Source: Enterococcus xiangfangensis
GTDB taxonomy: Bacteria; Bacillota; Bacilli; Lactobacillales; Enterococcaceae
Reading direction: 5' to 3'
DNA length: 44,369 nucleotides
Assembly (NCBI RefSeq): GCF_005405365.1
Contig: NZ_BJDX01000015.1
Span: 1 to 44,369 of the forward strand
Under the pieces are notes generated by a model. That model had not been told where the DNA came from. It worked only from the letters and a program-made list of their open reading frames with translations, and ran no database searches. Both the position numbers and the translations under genes were made by a program. Below, piece by piece: positions 39,545 to 44,369 of the stretch (positions within the stretch are counted from its first letter, which is position 1; each line of letters starts with the position of its first letter).

Positions 39545-39577
39545 AGGCTCAGTAGTTAGTCTACTGAGCCTATTTTT
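39545..39577 (+). terminator. Intercistronic hairpin between EIIC and SIS genes
   Basis: A perfect 11-bp stem AGGCTCAGTAG/CTACTGAGCCT with loop TTAGT is followed by ATTTTTAG. It would partly terminate the transcript, making the PTS genes more abundant than the enzymes, or stabilise the upstream mRNA end. Confidence 0.7.
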
Positions 39578-39595
39578 AGAAAGAAGGTAAAATTT

Positions 39596-40213
39596 TTGGA
39601 AACAAATAAATTAGATAACTTTATTGAAACAGTAGATAAGGAAGTTCATAACTTTATAAATGAAATTGATAAACAAGAATTAATTGCCGCAGCTAAATTG
39701 ATCACTAACAGTAAAAAAAACCATGGGCGGGTTCATATCACTGGCGTAGGCAAACCGAGCCATGTGGCTGAATATATTGCTGCACTGAATTCATCAATTG
39801 GAACACCAACTTATTTTTTAGACACGACTGAGGCTGTTCATGGTTCAGCAGGTCAAGTTTTGCCTGAGGATATTGTTATTGCTATTTCCAACAGTGGTCA
39901 AACAGATGAACTAAAACGTACTATTCTTGCTTTGAAGAAAATTGGTGCAAAAATAATTGGTGTTACAGGGGGAGCTTCTTCGTGGTTGAGTGAAAATGTA
40001 GATGTTTTCTTATTTGCTGGAGTAACTAAAGAGGGCGATGATCTGAATAAACCGCCAAGAACGTCTATTTTAGCAGAGATCATTATTTTACAAAGCTTAT
40101 CGATCCTTTTACAACAAGCAGAAAATATTGACCTAAATGATTACTATCTATGGCATCCAGGTGGAGCATTAGGACAATCAATTCTGGAAGAAAAGGGAGC
40201 AAAAGTAAAATGA
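39596..40213 (+). CDS. SIS-domain sugar-phosphate isomerase (KpsF/GutQ/KdsD-like)
   Basis: A 205-residue single SIS domain lacking the C-terminal CBS pair of KdsD/GutQ. Residues known from D-arabinose-5-phosphate isomerases are kept: Lys in ITGVGKPSH, HG in EAVHGSAG, SNSGQTDE, Glu in TKEGDDLNKPPRTS, and His in WHPGGALGQ. The likely reaction is aldose/ketose phosphate isomerisation, for example arabinose-5-phosphate to ribulose-5-phosphate. The start is TTG at 39596 with AAGAAGG upstream; no in-frame ATG fits. It ends in an ATGA overlap with the lyase gene, so the two should act together. Confidence 0.82.
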   Translation: METNKLDNFIETVDKEVHNFINEIDKQELIAAAKLITNSKKNHGRVHITGVGKPSHVAEYIAALNSSIGTPTYFLDTTEAVHGSAGQVLPEDIVIAISNSGQTDELKRTILALKKIGAKIIGVTGGASSWLSENVDVFLFAGVTKEGDDLNKPPRTSILAEIIILQSLSILLQQAENIDLNDYYLWHPGGALGQSILEEKGAKVK

Positions 40214-41121
40214 AAATAGAAGGTATTGTTACAGCAATGGTTACTCCATTAAACGAAAAGGGCATTGACGAAATTGCAACTAGAGCATTAGTCAATCGTT
40301 TAATTGACTCCGGTGTGGCTGGACTGTTTATCTTGGGAACAAATGGTGAATTTTATGCATTAAGTGAAACAGAAAAAATGATGTTAGCAAAAATCGTAGT
40401 CGATGAAACAAATGGTCGTGTACCAGTATTTGCTGGTTCTGGTGGTATTTCTACAGAAGCGACGATCAAACTAACGAATAAGCTAGAAAAAACTGGTGTG
40501 ACAGCGGTATCTGTTATTACCCCATTTCTAATGAAGATTAATGATGAAGAACTAATCAATCATTATGAAAGAATCGTAAAAAATACCAATTTACCGATTA
40601 TCCTTTACAATATTCCAGCAAATACAAAAATTAATATCAGTGAAGATGTTTTCAAGAAATTGGTCCAAAATGATCAAATTATTGGGATTAAAGATAGTAG
40701 CGGCGATATTGAGAATATTAAGATGTATATTGAAAACAGCCAACAACGAGAAGACTTTTCAGTTCTAATTGGATCAGATTCAAAGATTTTAACGGGATTA
40801 ACGCTTGGAGCAGATGGAGCTGTAGCAGCTACTTCAAACGTTTTAACTAAAACAGATGTAGGAATTTATGATCAATTTATAAAAGGTAATATAGAAAAAG
40901 CGCAAGAGTTACAAAATAGTCTTGAGGAATTTCGCAGAGTCCTTAAATTTGCGACAGTGCCTAGTGTTTTAAAATATAGTTGCACAATCATTGGAAATTC
41001 AGTAGGTGTTCCCAAATTGCCAGTATTACCTGTAAAAGAAAAATATTATCAAGAGATCAAAAATGTAGTAAAGGGATATCAAAATGTAGAAGGGTTTGAG
41101 ATTGACAATGAAGAAAATTAA
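40210..41121 (+). CDS. DapA/NanA-family pyruvate lyase (aldolase)
   Basis: A 303-residue (beta/alpha)8 class I aldolase. The pyruvate-binding loop is LGTNGEFYALSE near 44-55, the conserved Tyr is in ILYNIPANT near 137, and the Schiff-base Lys is in IGIKDSSGD near 165. Family members cleave or form C-C bonds to pyruvate (sialic acid lyase, KDG aldolase, DHDPS). The GTNGEF loop and the catabolic setting argue against lysine biosynthesis. Substrate not assignable; a 2-keto-3-deoxy sugar acid is likely. The ATG overlaps the SIS stop; the upstream frame to 40150 is spurious. Confidence 0.85.
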   Translation: MKIEGIVTAMVTPLNEKGIDEIATRALVNRLIDSGVAGLFILGTNGEFYALSETEKMMLAKIVVDETNGRVPVFAGSGGISTEATIKLTNKLEKTGVTAVSVITPFLMKINDEELINHYERIVKNTNLPIILYNIPANTKINISEDVFKKLVQNDQIIGIKDSSGDIENIKMYIENSQQREDFSVLIGSDSKILTGLTLGADGAVAATSNVLTKTDVGIYDQFIKGNIEKAQELQNSLEEFRRVLKFATVPSVLKYSCTIIGNSVGVPKLPVLPVKEKYYQEIKNVVKGYQNVEGFEIDNEEN

Positions 41122-41737
41122 AATTCTATCTAGAATTGAAGCAGAGAAATTAATGGCAATTGTTCGAGTTCAGACAATTGAAAGAGCAAGAGAGATTGTG
41201 GATGGATGTTTAGCAGGAGGCGTTTCATGCCTTGAAATTAGCTATACAAACGAGAATGCCGGAGAAATCATTGCACAGTTAAAAGAGATTTATAAAGACG
41301 ATGTATTAATTGGTGCTGGTACTGTTTTGGATAGTGAAACAGCCAAACAAGCCATTTCAAGTGGTGCGGAGTTTATCATTGCGCCTAATTTTCAATTGTC
41401 AGTTGCCAAACTTTGTCATAGATATCAAATTCCATACATGCCTGGTTGTACTTCGGTAACTGAAATAGTAGAAGCTTTGGAAGCTGGTGCGGATATGATT
41501 AAGGCCTTTCCTGCTTCTAGCTTTATCGGTCCGAAAGTTGTTTCCACAATCAAAACACCGATGCCACAAGTTCCGGTCCTATCTTCTGGTGGGGTTACAT
41601 TGAATAATGTAACAGAATGGCTTGAAAATGGTGTGGACTGTATGGGTGTTGGAACGTTATTATCTAAAGGGACGCAGAAAGAAATTGAAGAACACGCTTC
41701 AATATTAAAAAATAAAGTAGTGGAATTTTATAAGTAA
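41108..41737 (+). CDS. KDPG/KHG-type aldolase (Eda family)
   Basis: A 209-residue class I aldolase of the Eda family. It cleaves 2-keto-3-deoxy-6-phospho sugar acids, or 4-hydroxy-2-oxoglutarate, to pyruvate and an aldehyde. The catalytic Glu lies in CLEISYTNENA, the glycine loop is IGAGTVLD, the Schiff-base Lys is in MIKAFPASSFIGP near 133, and the C-terminal phosphate site is SSGGVTLNN...GVGTLLS. ATG 41108 overlaps the previous gene by 14 bp; TTG 41102 is an alternative with better spacing to AGAAGGG. A second pyruvate aldolase in one operon is unusual. Confidence 0.88.
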   Translation: MKKIKILSRIEAEKLMAIVRVQTIERAREIVDGCLAGGVSCLEISYTNENAGEIIAQLKEIYKDDVLIGAGTVLDSETAKQAISSGAEFIIAPNFQLSVAKLCHRYQIPYMPGCTSVTEIVEALEAGADMIKAFPASSFIGPKVVSTIKTPMPQVPVLSSGGVTLNNVTEWLENGVDCMGVGTLLSKGTQKEIEEHASILKNKVVEFYK

Positions 41738-41756
41738 CCGAAAGGAATGAGCATGG

Positions 41757-43847
41757 ATGGTGATGATTGATCAAAGGACTCGTCTTTTAATGAAAAAATT
41801 AATTGAAAAGCCAATTAATAGTCAGCAAAATTTGATGGACCAATTATCATTATCGAAATCTCAGATTGACTATGCGTTGGAAAAGGCAAGTGCTGTGCTA
41901 ACCGAAGCCGGCCTTGAACCGTTGTTCATAGACAATCTGAATGTGGAGCTAAGTGAGGAGAATAAAAATTATTTCCTCACTTTGTTTTCGCAGAAGAAGA
42001 TATATGATTATTATGAATTGAGTTCGGAAGAACGAAAAAAATATATCTTTCTAATGTTGTTGTTTCATTATAAGGAGTATTTATCTCTGAATCATTTTAT
42101 TCAAGTTTTAAAAGTAGGCAAGACTACTTTTACAAGAGATATCAAAAAAGTCGAAGAAGAGTTAAAGAATCACAATTTGGAGATCATTTACACTAGAAAA
42201 GAAGGATACCAATTAGTCGGAGATGAAGCGAAAATACGCTATCATCTAATGAGAATGATTTTGGAAGATTCTAGTTTGGGTGATAATTTATTTTTATACA
42301 ACTATTTTCTTAGCCAAGAAAGCGAGATTGATGTAAATGAAATTTCAAAGATAATAAAAGAACTAATGGACCAGTTTAATATCAAATTGGTCGAAAATAG
42401 GTTTAATGAATTTTCTTACATGTTGATATTTCTGGTTCCTCGCTTGAGTAAAAACTGGACAGAGTTTTATACAAAATATAATTATCAAACTTTTTTCAAA
42501 ATGCAAGAGTATCAGTTTTCGGTGGCGCTATTAAAGAGTTTTAATATCACAAATGAATACGCAAGTTTGTACGTTTGTGGATGGATATTAGGAATGGCCA
42601 TGGGTACCGCTGATCAAACAATTCCTGACTATTCTATTATTAATGAATTAGTTGAACGAATCTTTAATCGTTTTGAAATGTTATCCGGTGTCCGATTCAG
42701 AGATAAACAATCCGCCAAAAAACAATTGTTCAGTCATTTTAGGCCAGCATATTACCGTTTGTTTTTCCATTTGCCTATTGTGAACTATCTTCATGAAAAA
42801 ATTTTAGTAGAATTTCCTGATTTATTTGAAATTGTCAAAGAGACGATGCGTCCTATTGAAGTTCTTTTTGGCACTGATATACCTGATGAGGAAATCACAT
42901 TCCTAACGATCCACTTTGCTTCCCTGCTAGATGATTATGATGAATATCCTGTGCGTCAAAAAGTAGGTTTAATTGTATGTCCTAATGGGATTGGAAGTTC
43001 AGCTATCATTTACAATGAATTAAAGAATATTTTTCCTGAAATGATTTTGATTGGGCCGGTAGAGACGAATGAGTTGACTACTGTTACTGAAAATTATGAT
43101 ATGATTTTTACAACGGTTCCGAACATTCGGCTTTATTCCCAAAAGAAACCCATTTATGTAGTCAATCCCATTATGAGTATCGATGAAAAATACCATTTGA
43201 TTCACGAAATTCAAAACACAAGTGATATTTCTCCTAGAAGATATAAAACAGAAGAATTACTAGAAATAATTGATAAATATGCTGATATAAAAGATAAGGA
43301 ACAATTAGGAAAAGCATTAGAGTCCTATCTACATGAGAATAGGTCTTCAAAATCGAAAGGAAATGTTAAAGCTAAAGCAACTGTAAATTCTGAACTAAAC
43401 TTATTGGATATTTTGAAACCAGAATATATCCAATTGGATGTGATGACTCGAAGTTGGGAAGAAGCGTTCTATGTAGCAGCAACACCTCTAGTTGATGCAG
43501 GAGTTTTCGGACGTCGGTACATTGATACGATCATCCAAACCACTCGAAGAGAAGGACCATATATGGTAATCATGGACAAAGTAGCGTTGCCTCATGCTCG
43601 TCCAGAAGATGGTACGAAGAAAGTTGGTCTGGGAATTACTGTATTAAAAAATGAGATTAAAGTAATGGGGAAAACACCAATTAAATATATCTTTACCCTT
43701 TCAGCCGTCGATAACAAGAAGCACTTAGCAGCAATTGCAGAACTGGTTTCGTTACTAGATAAAAAGGAGTTCTTTAATATCCTAGATCATTCGAATCAAT
43801 CCACTGAAGTGTATCATTGGTTAGAAAAAGAGTTGGCTAAGGTTTAA
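41757..43847 (+). CDS. PRD-containing transcriptional activator with EIIB- and EIIA-like domains
   Basis: A 696-residue MtlR/LicR-type regulator. N-terminal helix-turn-helix domains (about 1-160, e.g. KVGKTTFTRDIKKVEEEL) are followed by PRD1 (about 195-300) and PRD2 (about 305-400, with HFRPAYYRL and TFLTIHFASLLDD). Then come a GatB-like EIIB segment with Cys (GLIVCPNGIGSSAII, near 407) and a C-terminal EIIA domain (about 555-696) with VALPHARPEDG. PRD1 seems to lack the usual His (FSYMLIFLVPRLSK). Phosphorylation by PTS proteins should switch it, linking substrate flux to operon activation. ATG 41757 has AAAGGA upstream. Confidence 0.9.
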   Translation: MVMIDQRTRLLMKKLIEKPINSQQNLMDQLSLSKSQIDYALEKASAVLTEAGLEPLFIDNLNVELSEENKNYFLTLFSQKKIYDYYELSSEERKKYIFLMLLFHYKEYLSLNHFIQVLKVGKTTFTRDIKKVEEELKNHNLEIIYTRKEGYQLVGDEAKIRYHLMRMILEDSSLGDNLFLYNYFLSQESEIDVNEISKIIKELMDQFNIKLVENRFNEFSYMLIFLVPRLSKNWTEFYTKYNYQTFFKMQEYQFSVALLKSFNITNEYASLYVCGWILGMAMGTADQTIPDYSIINELVERIFNRFEMLSGVRFRDKQSAKKQLFSHFRPAYYRLFFHLPIVNYLHEKILVEFPDLFEIVKETMRPIEVLFGTDIPDEEITFLTIHFASLLDDYDEYPVRQKVGLIVCPNGIGSSAIIYNELKNIFPEMILIGPVETNELTTVTENYDMIFTTVPNIRLYSQKKPIYVVNPIMSIDEKYHLIHEIQNTSDISPRRYKTEELLEIIDKYADIKDKEQLGKALESYLHENRSSKSKGNVKAKATVNSELNLLDILKPEYIQLDVMTRSWEEAFYVAATPLVDAGVFGRRYIDTIIQTTRREGPYMVIMDKVALPHARPEDGTKKVGLGITVLKNEIKVMGKTPIKYIFTLSAVDNKKHLAAIAELVSLLDKKEFFNILDHSNQSTEVYHWLEKELAKV

Positions 43848-44002
43848 TCGGGCTTTAAGCAAGTCTATCTTGTTGAAAGCCAGATTTGGTACCAGTAATA
43901 GGGAGCTGACGATACTCATCCTGTAAAATGATGTAATGCTCAAAAAGTATAATTATTGAAACAATTTTTTGTTTTATTCATTACTATTAATAGTCATATC
44001 AA

Positions 44003-44031
44003 AAAAAGAGGACAATTATGTTCTCTTTTTT
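44003..44031. terminator. Terminator downstream of the PTS regulator
   Basis: The stem AAAAAGAGGAC/GTTCTCTTTTT, with one G-T pair and loop AATTAT, is flanked by A-run and T-run and so could work in both directions. Confidence 0.8.
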
Positions 44032-44128
44032 ATTATCTAATGTCAGATAAATTTCTATCGATATGTTTTGACGAGAATCCTATTTAAGTTTACTTAACTT
44101 ACTTTATTTCAAGTGATTGCTTAAGTCT

Positions 44129-44158
44129 TTGACAGATTTACTCTTTTATCCATATAAT
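44129..44158 (+). promoter_or_regulatory. Strong promoter reading out of the window
   Basis: Perfect TTGACA (44129-44134) is separated by 18 bp from perfect TATAAT (44153-44158). At least 200 bases downstream carry no start codon with a ribosome binding site, so it drives a long leader, an RNA, or a gene beyond the window. Confidence 0.7.
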
Positions 44159-44369
44159 AGTGTGTTAGTTAAATGCATGACACAAGATCCCTATATTGAT
44201 AATAATCAAACAAATAATTTTAATTGCAATACAACTAATAACTTTTAAATAGTACTTTAATTTGTTATTATTAAAATAATGACAAAATTAGTGGTTGCGT
44301 CAAGAATTATGTGTAAATGGAAAAGCCCATTCTGTTGATCAAGTTAAAACATTGATTCTAATGTATCAT

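Larger units (their letters stand above)
43848..44369 (+). other. Gene-free AT-rich end of the window
   Basis: No ORF of note on either strand. An imperfect hairpin (GGCTTTAAGCAAG with CTTGTTGAAAGCC, about 43851-43883) without a T-run follows the regulator. Beyond it are a terminator at 44003 and a strong promoter at 44129. The last 100 bases include GTCAAGAATTATGTGTAAAT, reminiscent of insertion-sequence ends but not proven. Confidence 0.6.

Overview
The window is Firmicutes DNA of about 40% GC and almost certainly Enterococcus. The supporting signs are strong GGAGG ribosome binding sites, the cdaA-cdaR-glmM and rapZ-yvcK-whiA operons, a GlnPQ-type transporter with fused binding domains, and a D-aspartate ligase/aspartate racemase pair. 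That pair belongs to enterococci with a D-Asp cell-wall cross-bridge (the E. faecium/hirae/casseliflavus type). It argues against E. faecalis, which uses L-Ala-L-Ala. Species cannot be fixed by eye.

Layout. 1-741: tRNA cluster Tyr(partial)-Trp-His-Gln-Cys-Leu-His with two terminators. 956-1546: acetyltransferase. 1733-6719: branched-chain amino acid operon, with a CodY-like box, a consensus promoter, a 21-codon leader peptide containing GIVLLII, a terminator/antiterminator pair, an unrecognised 55-codon GTG ORF, then ilvB-ilvN-ilvC-ilvA; ilvD is absent. 6767-8490: small unknown gene and stand-alone tuf with a folded leader. 8541-11607: divergent glnP-glnQ with a GlnR-type operator. 11648-16770: uvrB (LexA-like box in its promoter) and uvrA. 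16817-18804: D-aspartate ligase and aspartate racemase. 18914-22095: rapZ-yvcK-whiA behind a promoter and leader hairpin. 22096-26629: thioredoxin-fold protein (minus strand) and nifJ, the latter preceded by a 14-codon upstream ORF. 26665-30260: cdaA-cdaR-glmM. 30265-32322: glmS (minus strand) with a complete glmS ribozyme. 32505-35402: small unknown gene, sppA, RDD membrane protein, TPR protein. 35429-36927: tig. 36928-37494: long AT-rich regulatory gap. 37495-43847: an apparently accessory sugar-acid operon (EIIA, EIIB and EIIC of the ascorbate type, SIS isomerase, DapA/NanA-family lyase, KDPG-type aldolase, PRD/EIIA regulator). 43848-44369: no gene, but a strong outward promoter.

How the genes fit together. 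glmM and glmS feed UDP-GlcNAc synthesis, and cdaA/cdaR make and control c-di-AMP, which in other Firmicutes acts on GlmM. The D-Asp pair builds the peptidoglycan cross-bridge. The ilv block converts threonine and pyruvate towards Ile/Val, apparently under CodY (global) and leader-peptide attenuation (local).

The best candidate for an undescribed system is the terminal PTS operon. It pairs ascorbate-type uptake with an arabinose-5-phosphate-isomerase-like SIS protein and two different pyruvate-forming aldolases. That suggests uptake and cleavage of a 2-keto-3-deoxy sugar acid, possibly KDO-like. The other novel elements are the 55-codon ORF coupled to ilvB, the nifJ upstream ORF and the tuf leader fold.
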